Shown here one piece after another: positions 28,001 through 36,980 of a stretch of DNA of 64,000 bases. The position numbers were made by a program, and so were the translations under genes. The stretch spans positions 3,410,001-3,474,000 of the forward strand of contig CP050890.1 of assembly GCA_016745215.1 (NCBI GenBank), read 5' to 3'. This DNA comes from Thiohalocapsa sp. PB-PSB1 (GTDB lineage Bacteria; Pseudomonadota; Gammaproteobacteria; Chromatiales; Chromatiaceae). The notes below the pieces were generated by a model. The model made no database searches. It was not told the DNA's origin and saw nothing but the letters and a program-made list of their open reading frames with translations. How positions within the stretch are numbered: the stretch's first letter is position 1; every line of letters starts with the position of its first letter.

Positions 28001-30046
28001 TCCACGCCGTTGCCGCTGAGGATGACTTCGGGCGTTGCTGTGAGCGCTCCGATCCCACTGATAGCAAAATCGTAGAGGTTCTCGTCGACGTCGTCGTTCG
28101 CGATATTTACGGTCGCTCCACGTAGACCCTCGGTACTTGGAGTAAACCGCACCTGAAAGGTGGTCTGGCTGCCCGCCGCCACCGGCGAACTCGGCTGCAC
28201 CGTTACGCTGAAGTCGCTGACGTGCGCGCCGCTTATGCTCACGTGCGGTGTAGCGGTCAGATTGAGAGCTGCGTCACCGCTATTTGCAATGGTGAAGTTG
28301 TGGGTAACGCCACCGCCGCCCACAACAGCCATGCCGAAATCCGTGTCATCGGTGCTCGCCGGCGTCGTGTCGCCGTCGGCGACTTCCACGTCATTACCGC
28401 TCACGGAGATCTCGGGAGCTGGTATGGTCCCAGTTCCCGCAATCGAAAAGTTGTACGGATCCTCGTTGGTGTCGTTGTTCGCGATGCTTATCGTCGCTTC
28501 ACGCACGCCTTCGGCAGTCGGCACAAATTGGACCTGAAAGGCGGTCTGGCTGCCCGCCGCCACCGGCGAGCTCGGCTGCACCGTCACGCTGAAGTCGCTG
28601 GCGTGCGCGCCGCTGATGCTCACATGTGGCGTGGCGGTCAGGTTGAGCGCCGCCGTGCCCGCGTTGGCGATGTTGAAGCTGTGCGTGACCGTGCCGGCGG
28701 CTACATCCGCGGTGCCGAAGTCGGTGTCGTCGGCGCTTGTCGGCGTGGCGTCGCCGTCGACGATTTCCAGGCCGTTACCTAGAATCGCGATCTCGGGCCT
28801 TGCCGGAGTCGCTCCTGTGCCGGCAATCGAGAAGTCATACGGATTCTCGTCGCTATCGTCATTTGCGATGCTAACCGTCGCTTGGCGCAGTCCCTCGGCG
28901 CTTGGATCGAAAGTCACGGTGAATGTGGTCGAGCCTTCGGCAGCAATCGAGGGGACTGGCTGTGTAGTCACGGCGAAATCGATCGCATGGGAACCGAGCA
29001 CCGTTACCAGGGGATTGCCGGTGAGGCTGAGTACTGCCGTGCCGGTATTGGCAATCGTGAAGCTACGTGCGACCGTCCCGGTATCCCGACTAATGGACCC
29101 GAAATCGGTGCCGTCGGCCGTTTCGGGCGACGTATCGCCGTCCCGGATCGAGATGCCGTTTCCACGTACCTCGATCTCGGGGACCGTAGGGACGACAAGG
29201 GCCGTAGCGTACTTCAGGGTTCCACTTCCGGCAATACCGCCAAACACCGTGTAATAGCTGATGTGCGCCCGGTTTCCGCTATCCAACGCGAGAGAAAGGT
29301 ACTTGCCGGGCTCAAGACTGGAGTCATCAACGGTGTCGATCGCCCAGTTCGAGCCGTCCCATAGAGCGTATTTGAGGATCGAGAGGCCGTTGTTCTGGTA
29401 GGCGATGTGCGGCCGGTAAAAATTGTCGAATGCGAGAGAATTGGGAAGCACTCGATTACCGACGCCGGCCTCGACAGTTTGTATTTGCCAGAAAGAGCCA
29501 TTGCGTGTTGCGTATTTCAGGCTGTAACTTTCTCCAAAGTAGCTTATGCCGGGTCGATCTGCGCTATCGAGTGCGAGTGCGGGATTCTTGCCCGCATCCC
29601 CTTGATTGTCCACAATCTGAATTTGCCACGCCGACCCGTTCCATTCGGCATACTTCAGTTGTCCGCTCGTTACACCATAGTCTCGGTAGGCGATACGCGG
29701 ATGCATCTGACCGTCTAGGGTCAGAGAACTCTCTTCTCCGACTCTACCACCTTCTTCTACTGTCTGGGTTACCCATGAAGACACGCCGAGATATGCATAT
29801 TTCAGGTCGGACCTAGGCACGAGCTCGCCATCGACGACTACGTTATAGGGGTAAGAGTAGCTCATATGCGGTAGGCTCGCATTGTCAAGAGACAGGGATC
29901 CTGCAGTGCCGTAATCAGGATATCCCACTTCCCAATTAGAGCCATTCCACCTAACGTAGCCGAGCACGGGCTCGTAGCCCAAATTCGAATAAGTAAAGCA
30001 GATATGGGGACGGTCGCTGCCGTCCAGAGCCAAGGAAGTCTTGTTC

Positions 30047-31948
30047 AGCCTTGCTCGTAATTCCGGCCAAGTCCGAGCCTAAAGCTTGGTAATCGGTGTG
30101 AAGGTATTTGGCAGAACCCTCATCATCTCGTACCCTTGGAGGTGCAAATTCACCGAGGATTCGGAAAAATGTACGAAGGTTCTGCCAGGCTTGACTATAG
30201 ACCATACATCGGCGCTGCGCTACCCGGGCGAGGAATCGGGTCGTGACGCGACGCACGCGCTTGGAGCAAGCCGAACACATCGCTGCTGCCGAGTCACGGT
30301 TGGCAGCCGGCGAGACGCAACGCGAGGTGGCTGCCGCTTTGGGCGTGGCGCGCAGCACCCTGCTGGAGTGGTGCCATGAGCAACCGCTTGGGGATGCGCC
30401 AGCCGGTCTGGTGGCGTTCGTACGCACCCCGGAGGGGATGTCGTGGTTGCACCGGATGGTGATAGCGGCGCACTTCAGTATCACGTTGCGGGCGGCGGGC
30501 GGCACCCGGCTGGTGAGTGAATTTCTAGAGCTGAGTGGGCTTTCAGCCTTTGTCGGGGTGAGCGACGGCGCGCAACACAAGCTCAATGCGGCCCTGGAAG
30601 CGGCCTTGGTCACGGAGGCTGAGGCGCAGCGCACGACACTTGGCGAGGGCATGGCGCCTCGGCAAGTGACGGTGTGCGAGGACGAAACGTTCCATCCGGG
30701 GGCCTGCTTGGTGGCCATCGAGCCGGTGTCGAACTTCATTCTGTTGGAGGGGTACGCCGCGGATCGCTCTGCGGCGACCTGGACGGCGGCGCTGGAAGAT
30801 GCCTGCACGGGCCTCGCCGTGGAGGTGATCCAGAGCACCGCCGACGAAGCCAAGGCCCTGCGCCGGCATGCCGAAACGGATCTCGGTGCGCATCATTCTC
30901 CGGATCTCTTCCACGGCCAACACGAGGTGTCGAAAGCCACCTCCTTGGCGTTGGCGCGCGACGTTCGACAGGCCGAGGAACGAGTGCTGGCCGCACAGGC
31001 GCAATGGGAGGCCGAGCGCGCCGCGCAGCAGCAGTTCGAAGCGCGTGTGCCACGCCCACTCGGGCGTCCGCCGGACTTCAAGGCGCGCATTGACGCAGCC
31101 CTGAATGCGCTGGTCGCAGCCGAAGCCGAGCTCGCCCAGGCGCAAGCGCGCCAGAGCGAGGCGCGCGAGCTGATCCGTGAGCTCGGTGTGCTCTATCACC
31201 CCTATGATTTGCAGCAGGGACAGACGCAGCCGGTAGAGCGCGTAGCCGAACGCTTCCAGGCCGTCTGGTCACGCTTGAAGGCGCTGGCCGAAGCGGCTGA
31301 CCTACCCAAGCGCGCCTGCGAACGCCTGGCCAAAGCCGAACGCCTGACCGTGCAATTGCTGGCCACCATCGTGTTCTTCTTCGCCACCGTGACGGCCAGG
31401 GTCGAGGCCCTTGAACTACCACCGGAACAGGAAGCGGCGGTCCTCGAGCAGCTCATCCCCGCCCTGTACCTCGAGCGCGTCGCTGCACGCAGCACGACGG
31501 CCGAGACCCGACAACGCGTGCAAGCATCGAGTAGCGCATTGCTCGACGCGCTACGTCAACCCGATCATCCGCTGCAAAGTCTAGCGCCCGAGACGCGCAC
31601 ACAGGTCGAACAGGTTGCCGGCGCCTGCGCTGATGTGTTCCAACGCAGCAGTTCCTGTGTTGAAGGACGCAACGGCCAACTGGCGTTGCATCATCACGGC
31701 TGTCATCGTTTGAGTGACCGCAAGCTCGCTGCGCTCACGGCCGTGCATAACTTCCACATCTGCCGCGCCGACGGCACGACGGCCGCCGAGCGTTTCTTCG
31801 GGCGAGCGCACCCCGCCCTGTTCGAGCGACTCCTACTCCGCGTGCCTTTGCCGCCGCGTCCGCGACGACGCCGAACGCGCCCGCCGAAACCGGCCTACCT
31901 AACGCCGGCCGCGGCTTGACAGCGGTGGCCGGAATTATGAACAAGGCC
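30047..31948 (+). mobile_element. DUF6399-type insertion sequence, 1902 bp, 8-bp target duplication
   Basis: Imperfect inverted ends of about 23 bp (rgccttgytc(g/a)taattccg at each side, 20 of 23 matching). Exact 8-bp duplication TCTTGTTC at 30039-30046 and 31949-31956. The target gene is restored in frame by excision in silico. One gene, reading opposite to the host gene. Confidence 0.9.
30243..31919 (+). CDS. Transposase of the DUF6399 type
   Basis: 558 residues. N-terminal helix-turn-helix (ETQREVAAALGVARSTLLEW), then a catalytic-like region with VCEDETFHPGACLVAIEP and a later SPDLFHGQHEVSKA (DxxH/Q pattern), a long Ala/Glu-rich coiled coil (about residues 230-310), and a C-terminal SSSCVEGRNGQLALHHHGCHRLSDRKLAAL signature with the presumed third acidic residue, typical of DUF6399 proteins. 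The terminal repeats and 8-bp duplication show that it is the transposase of an autonomous element. The family is widespread but poorly described. Frame intact. Confidence 0.8.
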   Translation: MTRRTRLEQAEHIAAAESRLAAGETQREVAAALGVARSTLLEWCHEQPLGDAPAGLVAFVRTPEGMSWLHRMVIAAHFSITLRAAGGTRLVSEFLELSGLSAFVGVSDGAQHKLNAALEAALVTEAEAQRTTLGEGMAPRQVTVCEDETFHPGACLVAIEPVSNFILLEGYAADRSAATWTAALEDACTGLAVEVIQSTADEAKALRRHAETDLGAHHSPDLFHGQHEVSKATSLALARDVRQAEERVLAAQAQWEAERAAQQQFEARVPRPLGRPPDFKARIDAALNALVAAEAELAQAQARQSEARELIRELGVLYHPYDLQQGQTQPVERVAERFQAVWSRLKALAEAADLPKRACERLAKAERLTVQLLATIVFFFATVTARVEALELPPEQEAAVLEQLIPALYLERVAARSTTAETRQRVQASSSALLDALRQPDHPLQSLAPETRTQVEQVAGACADVFQRSSSCVEGRNGQLALHHHGCHRLSDRKLAALTAVHNFHICRADGTTAAERFFGRAHPALFERLLLRVPLPPRPRRRRTRPPKPAYLTPAAA

Positions 31949-32387
31949 TCTTGTTCGGACCGAGGTCGCCGATAGCTAATAGTGTTTGAACTTGCCAGGC
32001 GCTGCCGTTCCAATATGTGTATTTCAAATAGTACTTTCTGCCAAGGTAATCGAATTCGACGTAGCTGATGTGGGGCCTGCCCAGGCTATCCAACGCTATG
32101 GAGTTGCCGTAGCCGCTGTCTCCGGAATTCTGCACGGTTTGATAGTTCCAGTTCCAGGTGCTTGCAAGTGAAAACGGAACGAAAGCAAAGAATAGAATTG
32201 CTGCGATTCCGAGCAGTGCGAGCGGTATTGTGGTCAGACCCCCTATTCTTGGCAGAACACACACGCAGAGGCGATAGGTGAAAGTCTTTTTCATGGCGTT
32301 AGCAATAGTTTGCCCGGTAATTCTATTAATCTGGAGGTGAGCCATCTAACTCGACTTCTTTATGTAGATTGTCCTTTACTTGCTTTT

Positions 32388-32514
32388 GCTCAAGCAAGTT
32401 TGGGCGTCCATGCCGGAGGATTATAGTCTAGCGACGTGAATGCTGTATACCCTTACAGGTATTGATGGGAGTGCCTTTTGGTTCGCTCCGGGCTTTCTAT
32501 TTATTTAGTCCAAC
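32388..32514 (-). promoter_or_regulatory. Truncated IS91 cassette start: captured promoter upstream of the giant gene
   Basis: From the attC core GTTGGAC down to the first ten codons this is nearly identical to the 5' end of IS91 cassette copies A and B, including the actataat box about 10 bp before the ATG at about 32411. The sequence then diverges at 32388 and the short frame ends as a ten-codon peptide. Transcription from this box would run into the giant gene at 32294. Third copy of this cassette end in the window. Confidence 0.8.
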
Positions 32515-32596
32515 GTCAACCGCAGCCCGCGCCAGACTGCGGCGACGCGCGAAGCGCCCGCCGCAGTCTGGCGTCGGGCTGGCGGACTCGTTGGGC
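32508..32596 (-). other. attC-like site o
   Basis: 89 bp. Minus strand GCCCAACGAGTCCGCCAGCC... and ...GTTGACGTTGGAC; very close to site h in sequence. It closes the receiver-protein cassette 32695-33378. Confidence 0.88.
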
Positions 32597-32694
32597 GTTA
32601 TGGCCAGTCAATCGAGTCATGGGCAACCGGCAGCCCTTCGCCTTAGTAGAATTGTGTAAGTGGAAAAGTCTCACCGAAACTCCTGCAATGGCTT

Positions 32695-33378
32695 TCAAAA
32701 GCGCTTTCCGAATGCATTGCGAAAGATACCCGCGAGATCTGTCGTAGATGATGTGATGTAGGTTGCCCCAAGCGACAGCGCCGTGTCTCGATACTCTTGG
32801 TAGCTGCGAGAATTGGTGAACAGCACAAACGGGACATCTTTGTCTGCGCCTCGCACGAGCTTCAAGAAATCTAGTCCGGCGTGAGGGTTGAAGCCACCCA
32901 CTTCATTACGACCCATATCGGAGACGATCATAGCGTAGCGCCCGTCCTTAAGCATCCGGGCTCCGTCTGATGTCGATAGGACGGTCCGCACTTTGATGCC
33001 ACCTTGAAGAAGCTGCTCAATGAGATAGCTATTGTTCTTTGGATTGTCGTCTACCCACAGAACTTCGTGCTCACCGGGGGTCGCGGCGATGGTGGCTCGA
33101 ACATTTTCGGACCGATTCTCAGTGTCTGGCAGTTCCGGACTAATGCGATTCCTCAAGTCGATTACTTGCGCCTGCAAATCAGCGATAAGCCGTTGCTGCT
33201 GTTCATTGGCTTCGTCCATGGTGAGCTCCTGGCCGCCTACCTTGATGGAGAACTTCCGATTCTTGGCGGTGGAAACCAATTCAAGAACGGCGGGCCGCAA
33301 AACATAAAGCACTGCGGCCAGGATCACAGGCCATAACAGAGATGCGAATGCTGAGATTAAGGCTGCGAGGTCCTTCAT
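32695..33378 (-). CDS. Membrane-anchored receiver-like (REC) domain protein
   Basis: 227 residues. One membrane segment at residues 13-31 (SLLWPVILAAVLYVLRPAV), a short cytosolic linker with a coiled coil (MDEANEQQQRLIADLQAQV), then a CheY-like domain: VLWVDDNPKNN with the acidic pair near 108, IVSDMGR near 153 with the candidate phospho-acceptor Asp, FVLFTNS near 187 and the late GATYITSS. The Lys after the last strand is not obvious, so phosphorylation is uncertain. No output domain. Cassette gene; such isolated membrane-tethered REC proteins are of unknown role and could be sensors or effectors in stress or phage response (speculative). Confidence 0.8.
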   Translation of the reverse strand: MKDLAALISAFASLLWPVILAAVLYVLRPAVLELVSTAKNRKFSIKVGGQELTMDEANEQQQRLIADLQAQVIDLRNRISPELPDTENRSENVRATIAATPGEHEVLWVDDNPKNNSYLIEQLLQGGIKVRTVLSTSDGARMLKDGRYAMIVSDMGRNEVGGFNPHAGLDFLKLVRGADKDVPFVLFTNSRSYQEYRDTALSLGATYITSSTTDLAGIFRNAFGKRF

Positions 33379-33390
33379 GTCATCTTACTC

Positions 33391-33479
33391 GCCCAACGTT
33401 CGCCGCAGCCCGCGCCCAACTGCGGCCTGAGCGTTAGCGAAGGCCGCAGTTGGGCGTCGGGCTTGCGGGCTTGTTGGCC
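33391..33479 (-). other. attC-like site p
   Basis: 89 bp. Minus strand GGCCAACAAGCCCGCAAGCC... and ...GCGAACGTTGGGC, stem agcccgcgcccaactgcggcct. It closes the two-gene cassette 33488-34353. Confidence 0.88.
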
Positions 33480-33487
33480 CTTTCCTG

Positions 33488-33886
33488 CTAGCGCTCGGGT
33501 GGTGGGGTGCTGTAGAGGCGAACCTGGAACTCCTGCCCACGAGAGTCGTGCAGTGGCTGGGTCTCGGAAGCTATGGTTTTCGCTCGCAGCATGGCGTGCA
33601 TTGCATCCAGCACGATAGCTGACTCAACGCCTGTTACGTGGAATTGTATATCCTCGTACGTCATATCTCGTCGAGAAAGTTCTTCAACAATCTCCCCCTT
33701 AACATAGCTCAGCTCCTTATCGTAGTGATACCATCGGAGAGCATGCCAAGCCGCAATGGCGCAGATAATCGAAGCAAGGGAAACAACGGCGACTTCTCGC
33801 CGGCGATCCTTCAAAAAGAACAGAGGTACGAATGCGCCGACGGAAAGGCCGAACCCTATGATCGAGAGTACTGTTTCAACCGACAC
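33488..33886 (-). CDS. Two-helix membrane protein of unknown function (cassette gene)
   Basis: 132 residues. Two membrane helices (about 6-25, LSIIGFGLSVGAFVPLFFL; and 32-50, VAVVSLASIICAIAAWHAL) are followed by a charged cytosolic tail of about 80 residues (SYVKGEIVEELSRRDMTYEDI, VESAIVLDAMHAMLRA). The tail resembles a small winged-helix-like segment (EIVEELSRRDMTYEDI), but the match is weak. The layout of two helices plus a soluble tail recurs among the cassette genes here. Confidence 0.7.
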   Translation of the reverse strand: MSVETVLSIIGFGLSVGAFVPLFFLKDRRREVAVVSLASIICAIAAWHALRWYHYDKELSYVKGEIVEELSRRDMTYEDIQFHVTGVESAIVLDAMHAMLRAKTIASETQPLHDSRGQEFQVRLYSTPPPER

Positions 33887-33912
33887 AGACGATTAATGGA
33901 AACTCGGTTGCG

Positions 33913-34353
33913 CTATTCTGTTGGGCATGGGACTCTGGACACTGATTTCAGTGTTGCCGGACCATTCTTAGTCCCAAGGGCGTACTGCCACGCTCTAGGA
34001 TTGCCGTGTACGGAAATCTGGGTGGTGTTTGGAAAATCTCGCTCCAAAGTGATGGTTAGGGTCCTCGATTCAGGGACGGAGTGGATTTCGCCTGCGAAGC
34101 CAACGGCGGCATTAGGGTCATCATCTGCGCGTAGCAGGCGGATAACGACCTTCGATGCTGTGCCGCCTATAGCCAGGTTTAGGCAGGAAGTTGGCGTAAA
34201 GTTTTCCGGATTTCTCAAATCAATCCATCCGCTACCATAGCTTGACGATGAAGTATATTTCCCATCTAAAGCTTGAGCGGAAACGGAAGGTGCCCCAAGC
34301 GAAACCAACAAAGCAGCGGTCGGGGCGAAAATCCTAGCGAGTGAAGGTGCCAT
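33913..34353 (-). CDS. Secreted hypothetical protein
   Basis: 146 residues with a Sec signal peptide (ARIFAPTAALLVSLGAPSVSA, cleavage after SVSA). The mature part is beta-rich with two cysteines (TSCLNLAIGG near 56 and VPCPTE at the end), which may form a disulfide. No family recognised. It precedes the two-helix membrane protein gene in the same cassette, separated by 26 bp. Confidence 0.7.
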   Translation of the reverse strand: MAPSLARIFAPTAALLVSLGAPSVSAQALDGKYTSSSSYGSGWIDLRNPENFTPTSCLNLAIGGTASKVVIRLLRADDDPNAAVGFAGEIHSVPESRTLTITLERDFPNTTQISVHGNPRAWQYALGTKNGPATLKSVSRVPCPTE

Positions 34354-34378
34354 CAGTTCTTGCCTCAGAATGTTTACG

Positions 34379-34463
34379 GGCCAACGTTACGCATCAGCCG
34401 ACGCAAAAAGCAGAGCGAGGAACGAGCGGCGCTTTTTGCGTCGGCTGGATGCTATTGTTGGGC
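34379..34463 (-). other. attC-like site q
   Basis: 85 bp. Minus strand GCCCAACAATAGCATCCAGCC... and ...CGTAACGTTGGCC, stem cagccgacgcaaaaag with an A-rich interior. It closes the lipoprotein cassette 34494-35258. Confidence 0.85.
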
Positions 34464-34493
34464 TGATACTTGTAGTATCAGCTTTGCTGTGCC

Positions 34494-35258
34494 TCAATTG
34501 GAAAGCCTCTTAATTTCTTCATCCGGCATCAGCAACAGATCCTGCGTCATTTCAACAATTGCCTGTGCAATCATCTTATCTGCTTCTTGCCCTGCCTCTG
34601 TTTGCCCCGCCGAATCGATTTTTCCCAACTCAGCCCAAGTGGGCCGATATGTTTCATAGGCCCTTGTATATAAGTCATTTCTCGCAGTTGGATTCATGCG
34701 TTTAATTGCTAGTACTACCTCAAGATAGTCTCTATTTTTCTTTAGTTCGTTCGCTATTATCGTGGCCCTACCTTGACGTATAAATTGATTCAAATCACGG
34801 TCGCTAAAATTTTGTCCGGCACGTTCGCCGTAACTCTTCCTTACATTTGCTATCTGTTGAGTTGTTATAATATTTACAAGCAAATTTGGACTCACTGCTC
34901 CTGTTACTGAAGCATTATCATCCAAAATCGCATTAATAATCTTTTGAATATATGGCTTTATGCAGTTGCGAATATCCTCGTCTGCTTCTTTTCTAAGCTT
35001 TTCGTCAAATAGTGCGGCAGCCCCAGCACTTTCACGAACGTTTACAGATACGGAGCCTTTCGCGCCTGGTACCAACTTGAGGAACGTTAGATTTCCTTTG
35101 CCATCAGCTTTTAAATCAAACTGACTCCCGCTAAGGCAAAGGTCCTTTACCGCTTTGATTGCTTTATCTGCTTTTGTTGTTTCTTGAGCTACACTTTGAC
35201 TGCTGCAAGCAACAAAACTCACAAACAGAATTGCTGCGAGAATCGATACATTTTTCAT
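34494..35258 (-). CDS. Lipoprotein of unknown function (cassette gene)
   Basis: 254 residues. Signal with lipobox SFVAC at about residue 18. The mature protein is helical: KAIKAVKDLCLSGSQFDLKA, a short beta segment (KGSVSVNVRES), then helices (EDIRNCIKPYIQKIINAIL; FSDRDLNQFIRQGRATIIANEL). The gene is clearly more AT-rich than its neighbours, indicating acquisition from another genome. No family recognised. Confidence 0.75.
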   Translation of the reverse strand: MKNVSILAAILFVSFVACSSQSVAQETTKADKAIKAVKDLCLSGSQFDLKADGKGNLTFLKLVPGAKGSVSVNVRESAGAAALFDEKLRKEADEDIRNCIKPYIQKIINAILDDNASVTGAVSPNLLVNIITTQQIANVRKSYGERAGQNFSDRDLNQFIRQGRATIIANELKKNRDYLEVVLAIKRMNPTARNDLYTRAYETYRPTWAELGKIDSAGQTEAGQEADKMIAQAIVEMTQDLLLMPDEEIKRLSN

Positions 35259-35280
35259 TTGTCGTTTCCTCTGCGTTTCT

Positions 35281-35411
35281 GCCCAACGTTAGCGTTGAGT
35301 TGCAACCGGCATGACTGGCACGGCGGTACCCGCACCACCGAGGCTGGCCTGTGTCACGGCGGTGCAGATGGTACGGACCGCCGGTTGTCAGCTCGAACGC
35401 GCTTATTGGAC
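35281..35411 (-). other. attC-like site r (end of IS91 cassette copy B)
   Basis: 131 bp, nearly identical to site g, but the outer core is GTCCAAT (plus-strand attggac) instead of GTCCAAC. The GTTGGGC core, where strand exchange occurs, is intact. Sequence identity with copy A starts here. Confidence 0.86.
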
Positions 35412-35648
35412 CTGGGCCTTTCAGACGACGTGCCGGTCTATGGAATTTCAGCGGATCGGCTGGTGAGTGTCAAGGAGGGATGGGGCGGGATGCGTGCGGC
35501 AGTTTCGGGTGTACAGCACGCTTTTTGGGCGTTTTGCCGCGGGTCGGCGTGCGGAGAATCGGGTTTGTGCGGCTTTGACGGGGTGTTTTCCGGTGTCTGA
35601 GACAGGGGGATAGCTCCGCGGCTGTGCACGGATTGGCAAGCATTCATG

Positions 35649-36884
35649 TCACGCGGCCTCGAGGTAACAGGGCGGTGGGTCGTGAAACGACAGGAGGACG
35701 TAGACCTGGCGCAGCTTGCCTTCCCCGCACTTGGGACAGAGGCTGTAGTCGATGCCTTGTTTGGTGAGAAAGGCATCCATGTCGGCGATGAAGGGCAGAT
35801 GGGGGGCGTCAAGACCGAGGCGGGCGCGGCAGGTGGTGAGCTTGTCCTTGCGGTGACCGTTGGCCAGGATGCCATAATAGCGAATGCGACGGAATTGCGG
35901 CGGCGGGATATGGGCCAGGAAACGGCGGATGAATTCGTCGGCGGGCAGTGCCATGATCTTCTCGACCGGCGCGCCGGGTTCTCGGTTGTCGAGATACTTG
36001 AAGGTGATCGTCCCCTCGTCGATGCTGAGAATCCGGTGATTGGCGATGGCGATGCGGTTGACGTAGCGCCCCAGATAGCGAATCAGGTGGGCGGGGTCGT
36101 CGAAGGGTTGCTTGGCATAGACCACCCAGTCGTGGCTGCACAGCGCCTGAAGCAACGCCTCCCAGCCGGCTTTGGTGGCAAGCGCGGGCTGTCCGCTCAA
36201 GCACAGCTTGCCTTGATCGTAGAGTGCTTGCAGGGCGGCGAGGAACTTGCCCCGGAAGACCTTGGACAGGGCTTCGACGCGAAACAGGAAGTGCTTGGGG
36301 GCGCGCACGAAGGCGCTGCCGTCGTTCTTGAGCGCTCCGCCGGTGACGATGCAGTGGACGTGCGGGTGGTCGTTCAGCGTCTGGCCCCAGGTATGCAGGA
36401 CCATGATGATGCCCAGTTTGCCGTCCCACAGGTTCTGGGCAAAGGTTTGGAGGGTCTCGGCGGCGAGCGTGAACAACAGGCCGTAGACCCGCTCGGGGTT
36501 GTAGCGCGCCAGGGGGATCAGGTCATGCGGCAGGGTGAAGACGATGTGGAAGTATTGGATCGGCAACAGCTCAAGCTCGCGGGCGTCGACCCAGGCCGCT
36601 CGTTGACTCCCGCGGCACTTGGGGCAGTTGCGGTTGCGACAGCTGTTGTAGCTGATCTCGGTGTGTCCGCAATGGTCGCATTCATCGACGTGGCCACCGA
36701 GTGCCGTGGTCCGGCATTTCTCGATGTCCGACATGGCCTTGTGTTGTTGGGGGGTGAGGATGTGCGTCTGCCGATAGTCGTCGCCATAGGCGCGGAAGAC
36801 ATCGGCGACCTCGAACTGGATGTCCGGCGGCTCGGGTGGGAATTCCCGCTTGATTTCACGGCTCAAGCAAGTTTGGGCGTCCAT
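35649..36884 (-). CDS. IS91-family HUH transposase, intact cassette copy B
   Basis: 411 residues. N-terminal helical region, zinc ribbon (CDHCGHTEISYNSCRNRNCPKC region near 70-92), LPHDLIPL, HTWGQTLNDHPHVHCIVTGG with the HUH pair near 180, KALSKVFRGKFL-type segment, YLGRYVNRIAIANHRIL with catalytic Tyr near 275, IPPPQFRRIRYYGIL, and a C-terminal CPKCGEG. Complete and without lesions, so it may be active. The unit from attC core to attC core (35281-36987) matches 14658-18527 apart from a 2-bp indel and the inserted IS. The protein would nick single-stranded DNA; attC sites also recombine as single strands, which makes the association striking. Confidence 0.93.
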   Translation of the reverse strand: MDAQTCLSREIKREFPPEPPDIQFEVADVFRAYGDDYRQTHILTPQQHKAMSDIEKCRTTALGGHVDECDHCGHTEISYNSCRNRNCPKCRGSQRAAWVDARELELLPIQYFHIVFTLPHDLIPLARYNPERVYGLLFTLAAETLQTFAQNLWDGKLGIIMVLHTWGQTLNDHPHVHCIVTGGALKNDGSAFVRAPKHFLFRVEALSKVFRGKFLAALQALYDQGKLCLSGQPALATKAGWEALLQALCSHDWVVYAKQPFDDPAHLIRYLGRYVNRIAIANHRILSIDEGTITFKYLDNREPGAPVEKIMALPADEFIRRFLAHIPPPQFRRIRYYGILANGHRKDKLTTCRARLGLDAPHLPFIADMDAFLTKQGIDYSLCPKCGEGKLRQVYVLLSFHDPPPCYLEAA

Positions 36885-36892
36885 GCCGAGAG

Positions 36893-36898
36893 ATTATA
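36893..36898 (-). promoter_or_regulatory. Candidate -10 box of the IS91 cassette
   Basis: Minus-strand TATAAT within gactataatc, only about 8 bp upstream of the ATG at 36884, so the transcript would be almost leaderless. No good TTGACA -35 was found 16-18 bp further upstream. Also present in copies at 16272 and 32421. Confidence 0.5.
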
Positions 36899-36980
36899 GT
36901 CTAGCGACGTGAATGCTGTATACCCTTACAGGTATTGATGGGAGTGCCTTTTGGTTCGCTCCGGGCTTTCTATTTATTTA

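Larger units (their letters stand above)
25186..32294 (-). pseudogene. Giant secreted protein with propeller, HYDIN-type, RCC1 and Ca-binding repeats, split by an IS
   Basis: Reading from ATG 32294, the N-terminus has a Sec signal (LLGIAAILFFAFVPFSLA). After about 110 codons the DUF6399-type IS (30047-31948) interrupts it. Removing the IS and one 8-bp copy joins GDLGPNK to TSLALDGSDRPH in frame, for a protein of about 1,730 residues. Domain order: repeats built on WNGSxWxV and SLALDxxxRPHISY; four choice-of-anchor-D/HYDIN-like Ig domains (DFSVTVQP, FTIANSG, NPYDFxIxGTG); seven RCC1 repeats (LWAWGDNxxGQLGDGT); a Cys-paired bacterial repeat (GIDCGTTC, GWSGACDG); a fifth Ig domain; thrombospondin-3-like DxDxDG loops; then two VRLVEGLNLF-type C-terminal modules. 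Probably a cell-surface or secreted recognition protein. It sits as one very large unit in the cassette array, behind a truncated IS91 cassette that may supply its promoter. Confidence 0.85.
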
